Part shown: positions 38,522 through 47,300 of the stretch, piece by piece
Layout of the letters: every line of letters starts with the position of its first letter
How positions within the stretch are numbered: the stretch's first letter is position 1
From: Sandaracinus amylolyticus
GTDB taxonomy: Bacteria > Myxococcota_A > Polyangia > Polyangiales > Sandaracinaceae
Assembly: GCF_021631985.1 (NCBI RefSeq)
Contig: NZ_CP070225.1
Coordinates: 6,510,001 to 6,574,000 of the forward strand
Reading direction: 5' to 3'
DNA length: 64,000 nt
Program-made: the position numbers and the translations under genes
Notes under the pieces: model-generated
Databases searched by the model: none
Seen by the model: the letters and a program-made list of their open reading frames with translations, nothing else
Told to the model about the DNA's origin: nothing

Positions 38522-39739
38522 TCACACTGCGAGGCGCGATGCACTTTCGGCATCACGCGGAGCCGATGCCGCGCGGGCGATTCGCGGGCACCCGTGATCC
38601 GTGCAGTACTGCGCGAGTGCCACGCGGAACTCGGTTGGACCGACGGACAGTGTCGATCGCTGAAGACGGTCGAGGAACCCAGCAGCAGCTCCGACTGACA
38701 GCGGCGTCGCGGACTGCAGGAACCCTCGGAGCGGCTTTCGAAGCTCGCTCACGGGCCAGGTGGTCACATCGACGGCAACGGGCTCGATGCCGGGCCCGCC
38801 GCGCGCCGCGATCGGCCACTTGCCTCGCTGGAACGGCCGCTGCGGGCGCGATTCGTACAACGCCCGGTTCTTCAGGCCTTTGCCGATCCACTCCGCGACC
38901 GGGACGGCGACCGCATTCCCCACGAGCCGCCAGCGTCGGCGGTCGCCGCGAACGTCGTCGACCGCCCCGCGCGTCCAGCCGGGCTCGAATCCCTGCAGTC
39001 GTTCAGCGTCTTCGATGCCCGGGACGACGAACGCTCGAGCTGGCGCGCGTTGGGGAAGCCACACAGCGGGCGCAGACGGAATGCCGATACCCGACCCGCC
39101 CTTCAGCGTCGGAACCGCTTCGCGTGCCCACCCGACGCCGCGGTTGCCCTCGGTCCAGTAGAAGCCGTAGCCGAACGCCGCGCGATCGAACTCCCGGTCC
39201 GCAGGCCACGTCGGCTCTTCGTCGCTCGCGAACAAGACGCAGCTGGGATCGCGCTCACGGCTCGCCACCACGAAAACGCGCTGGCGCCGCTGCGGTAGCC
39301 CGAACGCGCGCGTGTCGACGACGCGGTAGGCCCACGAGTAGCCGAGCCGCTCTAGACGCCGCGTGATGTGCCGGATCCCATGTCCCCCGTGGAGCCGCAG
39401 GATATTCGGGACGTTCTCAAGGACTACCCACGGAACGCGCGGGCCGTGCTCGATGAGTTCGAACACCACATCGATCAAGCCGGACTGTTCGCCACGAATC
39501 CCGGCCGTGCGACCTGCCTGGCTGAGATCGGTGCACGGAAAGCCCGCCGCCACGATCTCCGTCCCCCGAGGCAGCCGTCGTAGCCGTCTGATGTCGCCGA
39601 CGACCGGGGAACCGAACTCGCGGTCGAGGATCGTCTTCGCCTGCTCGTCCAGCTCGGAGAGCAAGATCGTCTCGTGCCCGGCGTTCTCGAGACCGACCTC
39701 GAACCCGCCGATGCCGGCGAACAGCCCCACGACCCTCAT
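38522..39739 (-). CDS. DNA (cytosine-5) methyltransferase, Dcm/HaeIII-like, 405 aa
   Basis: Motif I VVGLFAGIGGFEVGLENAG at residues 3-21, motif IV with the catalytic Cys GFPCTDLSQAG (Cys about 71), motif VI VVLENVPN, motif VIII QRRQRVFVVASR, and motifs IX/X RLQGFEPGWT and RLVGNAVAVPVAEWIGKGL. This is the full C5-methylase set. The C-terminal ~90 residues after motif X are extra and unassigned. It would methylate cytosine at C5 in a target that the sequence does not reveal. ATG 39739 is preceded by AGGAGG at ideal spacing; an upstream in-frame extension is low-complexity. First gene of the operon that ends with vsr. Confidence 0.95.
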   Translation of the reverse strand: MRVVGLFAGIGGFEVGLENAGHETILLSELDEQAKTILDREFGSPVVGDIRRLRRLPRGTEIVAAGFPCTDLSQAGRTAGIRGEQSGLIDVVFELIEHGPRVPWVVLENVPNILRLHGGHGIRHITRRLERLGYSWAYRVVDTRAFGLPQRRQRVFVVASRERDPSCVLFASDEEPTWPADREFDRAAFGYGFYWTEGNRGVGWAREAVPTLKGGSGIGIPSAPAVWLPQRAPARAFVVPGIEDAERLQGFEPGWTRGAVDDVRGDRRRWRLVGNAVAVPVAEWIGKGLKNRALYESRPQRPFQRGKWPIAARGGPGIEPVAVDVTTWPVSELRKPLRGFLQSATPLSVGAAAGFLDRLQRSTLSVGPTEFRVALAQYCTDHGCPRIARAASAPRDAESASRLAV

Positions 39740-39986
39740 GGTGCCCTCCTCATCGCGCGCGAGGCTACTACAACTGGACGAGGCGGGCCGACGGGAACTG
39801 ACCGCGGGACGCAGGTGTTCGCCGGCGGCTTCGCCCGCCGGGCGGGAACCGACTGGCAAGCGCGTCGGAACGTTGTCCGACGTAGCTCATCAAGCGCGCG
39901 CGGTTGCAGTTGCGCGCAGGTTGCCGCGCATGCGGCGGCCTCCCTCGCGAGCGTCGAGCAGTGCTACCGATCGCCGCCGACCGAAC

Positions 39987-40313
39987 CGTGTTCGAGCGCG
40001 CATCAATCGATCGCCTCGCCCAGGAGCACGGAGGCGTGTGCCTCTCCGACGACGACGAGCGCGCGCGTGGGACGACCGCGCTCGCGTTCGTGTGCGCGAG
40101 GGGCATCGCTGGGAAGCGCTCGCGGGGACGATCCTCGCGGGCGCGTGGTGTCCCGAGTGCTCGTGCAAGCGCGTCCGCTACTCGATCGGTGCGATGCAGC
40201 GCCTGGCCGCCGAGCACGGTGCGAGTGCTTGTCGAAGCGCTGGGCGGGGTCCGCCACGCCGCTCACGTGGCGATGCGAGCGCGGGCCGACCGCCGCCTTC
40301 GAGCATGGCGGCG
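39987..40313 (+). pseudogene. Frameshifted Zn-ribbon repeat protein (CxxC / GHxW type)
   Basis: Three coding blocks in three frames on the plus strand: FERASIDRLAQEHGGVCLSD and LAFVCARG (39990-40110), then GHRWEALAGTILAGAWCPEC with VRYSIGAMQRLAAEHG (about 40104-40225), then CLSKRWAGSATPLTWRCERG (about 40226-40285). Joined, they repeat the unit (I/M)xxLAxEHGGxCLSxxxxxxxxxLxWxCxxGHxWEAxxxxIxxGxWCPxC, known from proteins with treble-clef-like zinc modules. Single-base changes near 40106 and 40224 break it. No intact start or end was found. Confidence 0.6.
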
Positions 40314-40658
40314 TCGCGAGATCGACTGCGCGCTCGACGATGCTCCGCCGTGCCCTCGCTCGTTCCCAAACCGCCTCACGTGCGACGAGCCGCTCCGCCA
40401 TCCGCGATCTCGCTCGAGCGCCACCGTCACCTCAGCTCCAGGTCGCGCAGCTCATGATCGTGGGGATGGACGACCCGACCGGCGCAGCGCCGCGACGGCG
40501 CCAGCTACGCCGAGCGATGCGGGTCGCACGCTTCTGGACTGCCGCGAGGTCGCGGTCCTCGACAGCCGCAGCGCGGTCCTACCGGGCGCAGTGCGCCGCT
40601 TCGATGTCGGCAAGCGCATGCGCGGTGCACGACATCGCGCGCAAGCGAACGCGCGCCT
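40314..40658. other. Intergenic stretch between pseudogenes, nothing recognised
   Basis: The sequence continues with high GC and several open but unconvincing frames on both strands. It may be further debris of the zinc-ribbon gene, but no motif supports this. Confidence 0.3.
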
Positions 40659-41426
40659 CTACCTGGCGTACGGTGATCCGAGGGACCGGACGAGCAGGCG
40701 CTCGCCGTCCGGCTCTTCCGGCCGGTGAACCCGCAGCGCGTACTCGACGAGGTCGAAGGCCACGCGGTCGCGTGGCCCGGCGAACATCGCGCGGAAATCT
40801 TCCTCATCGAAGCTTCGATCGCGTGCAGCGACGCCCGCGGCGTGCGCGAGGCAGTCCGCGATCTCGATCCCCGGTTCGCGCGCGAGCTTCGGCATGAAGG
40901 CGAACTTCATCGGGATCGGGTTTCCGTCGACCGCGGGCCGAAGGTTGCCGAACGTCAGTCCCAGGTTCGACGCCCACTGCCCGCCGCTCTCGATTACTAT
41001 CACAACCCGGCGGAACCGTAGCGGTTCGAGCAGGTCCGCGATCTGGCGCGAGACGACGGGCCCGATTATGCGACGGCCGTTGAGCACGCGCGGGGAGCAT
41101 CGGGCCCGGGTACGTCCTCGCATGTCCTCGCATTGTCTCGACGCATCACCGCAGCGAACCTGCCGAAGGGTTGCTCGCGGATGAGCTGCACGAACATGCC
41201 GCGATCGCGGAGCTCGGAGGCATGAACGCCATCGAGCCGGGGATATCGGTCACGCTTCAACGCGCGCCACGCAAGCGAGACGACGTCACGGTACTGCGCG
41301 ACCGTCATCACGCAGCCGGCGAGGCCGAACACGGGATGCGCGGGATCGCGCAATTTGTGATGACCCGTTTCGTCCACGAAGACGATCGCGTCGGACGGGT
41401 AGACGTCCAGGGTCGCCACTTGCATC
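40659..41426 (-). pseudogene. DUF3800-type protein gene with a two-base frameshift
   Basis: The first part (from ATG 41426) reads MQVATLDVYPSDAIVFVDET followed by HPVFGLAGCVMTVAQYRDVV and WRALKRDRYPRL, the N-terminal acidic-strand and second block of DUF3800 (RNase H-like) proteins. After DVPGPDAPR the frame breaks in a CGCGCG run (41087-41092) and the rest continues in another frame: VLNGRRIIGPVVSRQIADLL, RRVVIVIESGGQWASNLGLT, then PGIEIADCLAHAAG, the C-terminal signature. Removing one CG restores a single protein of about 255 residues. DUF3800 proteins are frequent in defence islands. It lies between the ubiquitin-like operon and the methylase operon and is transcribed in the same direction. 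Confidence 0.75.
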
Positions 41427-41462
41427 GTCCAAGTGTAGTGCGAGGACGTCAGCTCGCGGCGG

Positions 41463-41487
41463 CCTGCGCGCCTACCGGACGCGCAGG
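41463..41487 (-). terminator. Hairpin across the E1 stop codon
   Basis: CCTGCGCG (41463-41470) and CGCGCAGG (41480-41487) form an 8-bp GC stem with a 9-nt loop that contains the stop of the E1 gene. No U-tract follows, so termination strength is doubtful. Confidence 0.3.
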
Positions 41488-42827
41488 TACCCAGGGTTGA
41501 GGCTGGAGAAATCGCGGGGCTGCGCGACGACGAGGCGGTGCTCGACGCTCTGGAGATCGAGATCGACGAGCCCATCGAGCGGGGCGCCGTGGAGCAGCCG
41601 CAGCACCTGCGAGATCACGAGCGTCGCGGCGACGGCGCCGACGAACGGCGCGCCGACCGCCTTGCCCGCGAGCAGCGTGACGCCGCAGCGGTCGAGCGCG
41701 CCGTCCGCGAGCAGACGCTGGTAGGCGGGGCGGGTGGTCACGTCCTCTCCTGTCGGCGCGATCGTCCACATCTCCGCGCTGCGGCGCGATGCGGGCAGAG
41801 AGTGCAGCCGCATCGTGCGGAAGTCGCGGTGACCGCGGCCGAGGCCGGCCTCGACGACCAGCGAGAACCCGGCGTCGTCGAGTGCCTGGCGGCCGATCGC
41901 GTTGTCGATGCCGCACAGGGCGATCGCGGGCTCCGCCGATTGACGTCGGAAGTTGGTGTCGAAGGCCCGCTCGTAGATCGCGGTCCGGAACCCGCGGCGC
42001 TCCGCCCAGGCCGTCATCGCGCGCGTCTTCCGCGTCCCGACCATCGACGCGTCGGTCAGGATCGACGTGCTCTCGGTCGACCGGGAGATGACGTCGGTGT
42101 CCTGGAGCACGAGCTCGAGACCGCCATCCGCCGGCACCGGCAGCACCCCCAACGCCCAGAGGTACGCCTGGCCGAGGTGGCCGAGGCCGAGGATCCACAG
42201 GCGCGAGGGCACCAGCTCGAGCTCGGGCGCGCCGTCGGGCGCGAGCCAGTCGCTGGTCAGGTCCCACAGCGATAGGCCGACGCGTCGCCGGCCAGCCGCA
42301 GCGTTGCGGTCGGCGACGCGTGCGAACGCCTCGTTGACGGCAAGCGCCGCGCTGAGCATCGGCGCGAGCGCCATCACCGGCCGCTCGGGGATGGGCGCCG
42401 CGTCCGCCGGCAAGACGCCACCGCGCCAGCCGGCGAACGCAGTTCGGACGTGGAACTCCGCCGCTGGCGGCAGCGGCTTGTCGTCGATCGCGATCGTGGG
42501 GCGCTCGTCGTGCGGCCCGATCAGCGGTGCGCCTCCGAGCGCGACCACCGCGTCGGCGAGCGTTGCACCGAGCGGTAGCGGCGCCATCAGCGGCACGCCC
42601 AGCGGGCCCGCGATCTGGACACCACCGTGGAACACCCGGCGACCGAGGGCGACGGCGGTGAGCAGCGCGATCTGGTGAGGCAGCTGGCGCGCCTCGTCCG
42701 CGCCGATCGTCACGGCCAAGCGGTAGCCGCGGAACCGCGCCTCCGCCTCCGCCACCGTCGCCGCGGCTCCGCTGTCGAGCGCCTGCTTCACCAGCCGGTG
42801 AAGATCCTGTTCATCGACCTTGCTCAT
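41472..42827 (-). CDS. bilD: E1-like (ThiF-family) ubiquitin-activating protein, BilD-like, 451 aa
   Basis: An N-terminal region of about 200 residues precedes a ThiF/E1 adenylation domain. The nucleotide-binding motif is LWILGLGHLGQAYLWALG near 210-227, the substrate-acid region LVLQDTDVISRSTESTSIL follows, and the crossover segment contains DRCGVTLLAGKAVGAPFVGA with the candidate catalytic Cys near 378. It would adenylate the C-terminal Gly of the ubiquitin-like protein and carry it as a thioester before transfer to the E2. Last gene of the operon, 8 nt after the JAB gene. Order Ubl-E2-JAB-E1 and sizes match Bil (bacterial ISG15-like) antiphage operons. Confidence 0.85.
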   Translation of the reverse strand: MSKVDEQDLHRLVKQALDSGAAATVAEAEARFRGYRLAVTIGADEARQLPHQIALLTAVALGRRVFHGGVQIAGPLGVPLMAPLPLGATLADAVVALGGAPLIGPHDERPTIAIDDKPLPPAAEFHVRTAFAGWRGGVLPADAAPIPERPVMALAPMLSAALAVNEAFARVADRNAAAGRRRVGLSLWDLTSDWLAPDGAPELELVPSRLWILGLGHLGQAYLWALGVLPVPADGGLELVLQDTDVISRSTESTSILTDASMVGTRKTRAMTAWAERRGFRTAIYERAFDTNFRRQSAEPAIALCGIDNAIGRQALDDAGFSLVVEAGLGRGHRDFRTMRLHSLPASRRSAEMWTIAPTGEDVTTRPAYQRLLADGALDRCGVTLLAGKAVGAPFVGAVAATLVISQVLRLLHGAPLDGLVDLDLQSVEHRLVVAQPRDFSSLNPGYLRVR

Positions 42828-42835
42828 GCCGAACC

Positions 42836-43315
42836 TCAGAGTCCGATGCGGAAGTGCCGCGACGGCACCGTCGCCCAGCGCTTCGCGCCGAGGTACCGGT
42901 AGATCCCGACGTCGCGGACACGGACCGGCGGTAGCGCGAACCGCGGCACGATGAGCGCCAGGTGCCCTGCGCAGGCGATCATGGGGTGCGCGCGATCGGA
43001 TCCGCTCTGCCGCGCGCCGCCGGGGTGGGTGTGGACGTCGGCGACGACGGCGAGGCCGGTCGCCTTGCAGAGGTCCCACAGCCGGCCGAAGTAGCGGCCG
43101 TCGAAGTGGACGATGCCAGTGTCTAGGCAATGCGGGTCAAGGTCGTCGTAGAGGACGAACATCGAGATCCGCGCGCGTCCATCGTCGCGGTGGCCGAGGA
43201 GGAACGCGCCGCTCTCGTGCATGCCGCCGCCGCGAGCGCGCAGTCCGGCGAGCAGGCGCCACCAGAGGAACCACGAGCACGAGAGCTCGTGATCAGCGCT
43301 GAGCAGGCGGCGCAT
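42836..43315 (-). CDS. bilC: JAB/JAMM metallopeptidase, BilC-like deubiquitinase, 159 aa
   Basis: JAMM motif is complete: Glu in HESGAFLLG near residue 32, then [18 protein letters not shown] (H-x-H near 93-95, Ser and Asp about 8-11 residues on). Such enzymes cut after the terminal Gly of ubiquitin-like proteins, either to mature the precursor or to remove it from targets. The candidate substrate, encoded two genes upstream, ends in a Gly-Gly followed by three extra residues. ATG 43315 is chosen; it lies inside the end of the E2 gene (23-nt overlap). An ATG at 43339 is the alternative. Confidence 0.87.
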   Translation of the reverse strand: MRRLLSADHELSCSWFLWWRLLAGLRARGGGMHESGAFLLGHRDDGRARISMFVLYDDLDPHCLDTGIVHFDGRYFGRLWDLCKATGLAVVADVHTHPGGARQSGSDRAHPMIACAGHLALIVPRFALPPVRVRDVGIYRYLGAKRWATVPSRHFRIGL

Positions 43316-43757
43316 AGTCCCGAGAGTTGAGAAGCTCATGGACGAGCTCCAGGTACTGGGCGATCCCGTCGGCGGGCCGCCAGATCTTCGAAGGCATCTG
43401 GGTGCGCCAGTGGTCGTGTCCCTGGATGGACTCGCGATCGCACGGCAGGTACAACGCCGAGCCGCCCTTCCAATCGGTGCGGAACACCGCACCGACGCGG
43501 CCGCCGTGGCTCTTCGGAAAGAGGTGGTGCGCGAGCGGGCCGTTGCGGTCGACATCCCAGAGGCCGGCGGTCGGCGGCGCCGCGGGGAACCCGGACAGCT
43601 CGAAGCGCAGCGTGAACATCCGGTCGTCCCTGGCCCTCACCGCGATGAGCGCGCGCGGCCAGGTGATCGTCGACAAGTGCCACCGGCCCTCGACCTCCGC
43701 GAGCTTGAACGCGGGCCGGGCGACGTCGGCGCGGAACGCTCGCTCGTCGGGCAGCAT
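43293..43757 (-). CDS. bilB: E2-like ubiquitin-conjugating protein, BilB-like, 154 aa
   Basis: Short protein with the E2-like order of elements: [20 protein letters not shown] (N-terminal helix and first strand), [20 protein letters not shown] (the P-rich loop typical of E2 folds), [18 protein letters not shown] near 80-97, and the candidate catalytic Cys in [20 protein letters not shown] near 105. It would accept the ubiquitin-like protein from the E1. The assignment rests on this layout and on lying between Ubl and JAB genes, because prokaryotic E2s are divergent. Its ATG shares one base with the stop of the Ubl gene (TGATG). Confidence 0.78.
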   Translation of the reverse strand: MLPDERAFRADVARPAFKLAEVEGRWHLSTITWPRALIAVRARDDRMFTLRFELSGFPAAPPTAGLWDVDRNGPLAHHLFPKSHGGRVGAVFRTDWKGGSALYLPCDRESIQGHDHWRTQMPSKIWRPADGIAQYLELVHELLNSRDYAPPAQR

Positions 43758-44257
43758 CAGATTGCCGAGCCGCCGTTGACGCGCTCGTCGGGCACCAGGT
43801 CGAAGGCGACGCGACACGCGGGGCACTTCGCGAGCGTCCCGATGTGCGTCGACGGCGTCGGCCGGTCGTGGGTGCCGGAGATCTGAAGGACGTGCTCGCC
43901 GGCGTCCTCCTTGGACATACCGAGCTGCTGCGCCGCCCAGCGCTTGACCCGCGCCACGGTCGCGCCCGGCCCGAACTTGTGCTCGATCATTCGCCCGGCG
44001 AACGCGACGGTGACGCAGACGCGGCGGCAGCGGTGCAGGTGCACCTTGACTCCGGCTGGCGTCGCGATCGCGCCGACCGTCTTGGTCTCGTCGACGTCGC
44101 CGTCGTCGTCCTCGGCGAAGAGCGAGGCATCGTCACTGATGCCGTGCTTGGCCGTGATCCGCGCCTTCAGCGCGCCGAGCGTCTCGTCAGGGGGGGCCGA
44201 GATGTGCTGGATCTCGGGGACGCCCTCGACCTGGTAGAAGATGTCGATGTCGTTCAT
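43757..44257 (-). CDS. bilA: Tandem ubiquitin-like protein, BilA-like, 166 aa
   Basis: Two beta-grasp units in a row. Unit 1, about 1-78: [20 protein letters not shown], then [14 protein letters not shown] and a closing strand VKVHLHR. Unit 2, about 80-155: [20 protein letters not shown], then [20 protein letters not shown], then [13 protein letters not shown] pair near 144-147 may bind a metal. The C-terminus is VNGGSAI, i.e. Gly-Gly plus three residues that the neighbouring JAB peptidase could remove. Two ubiquitin folds in one chain is the ISG15-like arrangement of BilA. ATG 44257 has GAGG upstream. A 28-nt element identical in its core to the one before the sigma gene lies 55 nt upstream. 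Confidence 0.85.
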   Translation of the reverse strand: MNDIDIFYQVEGVPEIQHISAPPDETLGALKARITAKHGISDDASLFAEDDDGDVDETKTVGAIATPAGVKVHLHRCRRVCVTVAFAGRMIEHKFGPGATVARVKRWAAQQLGMSKEDAGEHVLQISGTHDRPTPSTHIGTLAKCPACRVAFDLVPDERVNGGSAI

Positions 44258-44312
44258 GTCGTGCCTCGGTGTTGGTCGCCAGCCGCGTGCTGGTTCGTCC
44301 CTCACCAAGGCA

Positions 44313-44340
44313 ATCGCCATGACGACGCCAACCCGGAAAC
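44313..44340 (-). promoter_or_regulatory. Bipartite promoter-like element upstream of the ubiquitin-like gene
   Basis: Minus strand reads GTTTCCGGGTTGG, nine other bases, then GGCGAT, ending 55 nt before ATG 44257. Exactly the same two blocks with the same 9-nt spacer occur at 49151-49178 upstream of the sigma-factor gene. This looks like a -35/-10 pair for an alternative sigma factor, plausibly the one encoded in this locus. It gives the conjugation genes their own promoter apart from the helicase transcript. Confidence 0.65.
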
Positions 44341-44358
44341 GCGCGGATCGTTTTTTCT

Positions 44359-47300
44359 TCAGCCCACCGACAGCTTGCCGGGCGGCACGGTCGGACAGAT
44401 GAAGAAGTGCGGGCACTGCGGGCAGCTGTACGCGTCGGACGCGGGCGGGAGGTCGCCGGCGCGGATCGCGGCAAGCGCGGCGGTCGAATCAGTCGCCGCC
44501 CTGTCGATCGTCTTCGCGGGTAGCTCGATCGGCTGCCGCTTGTCGTCGGTCAGGTGGACGGCCTCGACGACGTAGCTTGGCCCGCCCCGCGCGCGTCCGG
44601 CGAGGTGATAGAGCTGGTAGTCGAGCTGCTGCTTCTCGCTCGTGCGCTGGTATCCGGTTCGGACCCGTCGGAGCACGAGGCCGCCGTCGGGGCGCCGCGC
44701 CAGCTCATCCGGCTCGACGATCAGCCGCTCACCATCGAGGTCGACCGCGATCGCCTCCGGTGAGTCGAAGCGTAGATCGTCGGCGGAGGTGCACAGCGCC
44801 CGAATCAAGCGCACGGCGAGTGCGCGGTAGTCGGCCTCGAACGCGTGACCGACGGGGCCGCGCTCGGGCCACACCCGGTCGAGTTCCCGCAACGCCTCAG
44901 ACTCGCCGACCGCGGGATCGACGCGCGCGGACGCATACCAGCGGACGATCTCGTAGATGCAGTCCTCGGTGCGGCTGTACGCCGTCGGTACCCGCTTCGT
45001 CCCGACCTCGAGGACGTGCGAGTAGAAGAACCGACGAGGACAGCGGTGGTACGAGCGCAGCTTGGAGTCGGAGACGCTCCAGTCGTCGCTCCAGGCGATC
45101 TCCAGTCTCGTCGAGGTTGCGTCCGAGGCCGCCGCTGACTCCGCGATCGACAGGTCCTCGGCGATGCTTTCGAGCCAGGGAAGAAACCGCGACTGGTTGC
45201 GCTTGTTGCCGTTCGCCTGCTTGCGCGCGGCGTAGAGCCTCAGGTGGGTACGCGCGCGGGAGGCCGCGACGAAGAACAGGCACTCCTCCTCCTCGTCCGC
45301 CTGCGCGGGCGTCGCGCCTTCGATCAAGCCCGGCGGCGGCGGGCACGGCGACGTCCGGTTCCTGGCGGGGAAGCTGTCGACCGTCATGCCCGGGATGTGG
45401 ACCGCCTCGAACTCGAGACCTTTGCTGGCGTGGACCGTCATCAGCCGGACGGCGTCGATGTGCAAGGCTGCGTCGGGCACCTGCCGAAGATCGCGCTCCT
45501 CCGCGAGCAGCACCATCTGCCGCACGCGCGTGAGGGCTCGCCAGATCGGTGGGCCGTGCGACGCCGGGATGCCCTGGCGCAGGAAGTTGAGCAGCTGCCA
45601 GATCGCGATCGCCCTCATGCGATCGGCCGGCGCCGAGCTCACGGCGAGTTCAACGAGCATGCGCGTCCGATCGAGCAGGTAAGTCGTGAGGACCTGCCAC
45701 GGCTTGTCGCTCGTCCCGAACCCGTCGAGATCCGACGCGACTCTGGCGAGGGCGGCGCGGCCAGGCTCCGACAGCGACGCCTTCGCTGCGGCGGCGGCGA
45801 GGCGCGGCGCGACTGGCTCCGGCGCCTCGCGCAACCAGTGCAGCGTCGCGCGCAGGTCCTCGATCGAGAGACGGTACCGCGACATAGCGCCGACCCGAAC
45901 CAGCCCATCGCCCATGCGATCCGTCACGAGCGTGAGGAGGCTGAGGAGATCGCGGACCTCGGGTCGCTCGAAGATGCTGCCGAGATAGAGGACCGGGATT
46001 CCGGCCGCCTCGAGCGTCGCCGAGACCTCATTGAGCCGGCGGTTCGTACGACACAGCACCGCCTGATCGCGCAGCCGGATCCCCTGCGCCTCAAGCTCGC
46101 GCACGCTCGCGACGATCCCGGCAAGCTCGTCCGTCGGTGTTTCGTACCGCCGGATCTGCGGCTGCACCCCCTGTGGGCCGCGCACGGCGTCGAACGCGAG
46201 CTCGAGCATGCCTTGCGACGCCCCCATGTTCCGGGCGACAGCCATCAGCGTTTTCACGAGCTCGTCGGACGAGCGGTAGTTGATTCCGAGCTGGTCTGTT
46301 TTCGCGCTCGGGTAGTCGCTGGAGAACCGGGACATGTTCGCCGACGATGCGCCCCGGAACCGGTAGATCGACTGCCGAGAGTCCCCGACGACCCACAGCG
46401 CCTGTCCGGAGCCCGCCACCATCCGCAGGAGCAGCGCGCTCGCGCGGTTCATGTCTTGGTACTCGTCGACGAGCACGTGTCGATGTCGCTGCGCCACCGC
46501 GGCTGCGATCGCGGGTTCGCTCTCGAGAAGCAGGGCCGGCCGCATCACCAGGTCGGCGAAGTCCAGCGCGCCGTGTTTCGCGAGCGTCCGCTGGTAGAGC
46601 TCGTAGACGCGTGCGACCTCGAGTGCCTTCTCGCCGGCTTCGCGCGCGTCGTCGTCGGTCGCGGTGTCGACCATCAGCTGCGCCAGCTCGCGGTATCGCT
46701 CCGGGCCGGCGAGTTCGTCCTTGGCCCGCGAGATCGCGCCGAGCATCTCCCGCAGCTCGCGTGCGGGATTCCAGAGGTCGCGGTAGTGGCTCAGGCCGAG
46801 GATCGGCAGTAGCTCCTCCAGCAAACGGATCCCATCGCTGCGATCGAACAGCACCGGGTTCTGCGGCAAGCCGAGCCGGTCGTGATAACGGCGCACGAGA
46901 TCCAGGCCGAACGCGTGAAACGTGCCGATCCACAGGAGCGCCGACGCATCGCCCGCCTGCGCTGCGACCCGGTCGGCGACCTCCCCGGCGGCGCGGTTTG
47001 AGAAGGTGAGGATCGTGATCGTGGCGGGATCGACGCCCTCGGTGAGCAGGCCGAGCACGCGATTGACGAGTGTCCGGGTCTTTCCAGTCCCCGGGCCGGC
47101 CTGCAGCAGAAACGGCGATCCGCGGTGTGCCGCGGCGCGATCTTGCGACGTGTCTTCGCGCCGCGGACTCACCTTTTTCGGCGCCTCAGCGGCGACGGCC
47201 GGGAGAAGCAGCGCATCGAGCAACTGCTGACGGACGAGGTCGACCGGGAGGTCGAGCTTTTCCGCGATCGTGAACGCCGAGAGACCCCCGTCGATATGCA

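Noticed and set aside
41472-43315. Type II CBASS (E1/E2 and JAB accessory genes with a CD-NTase)
   Set aside because: No cyclase or effector gene is nearby, and a tandem ubiquitin-like gene is present; Bil order fits better.
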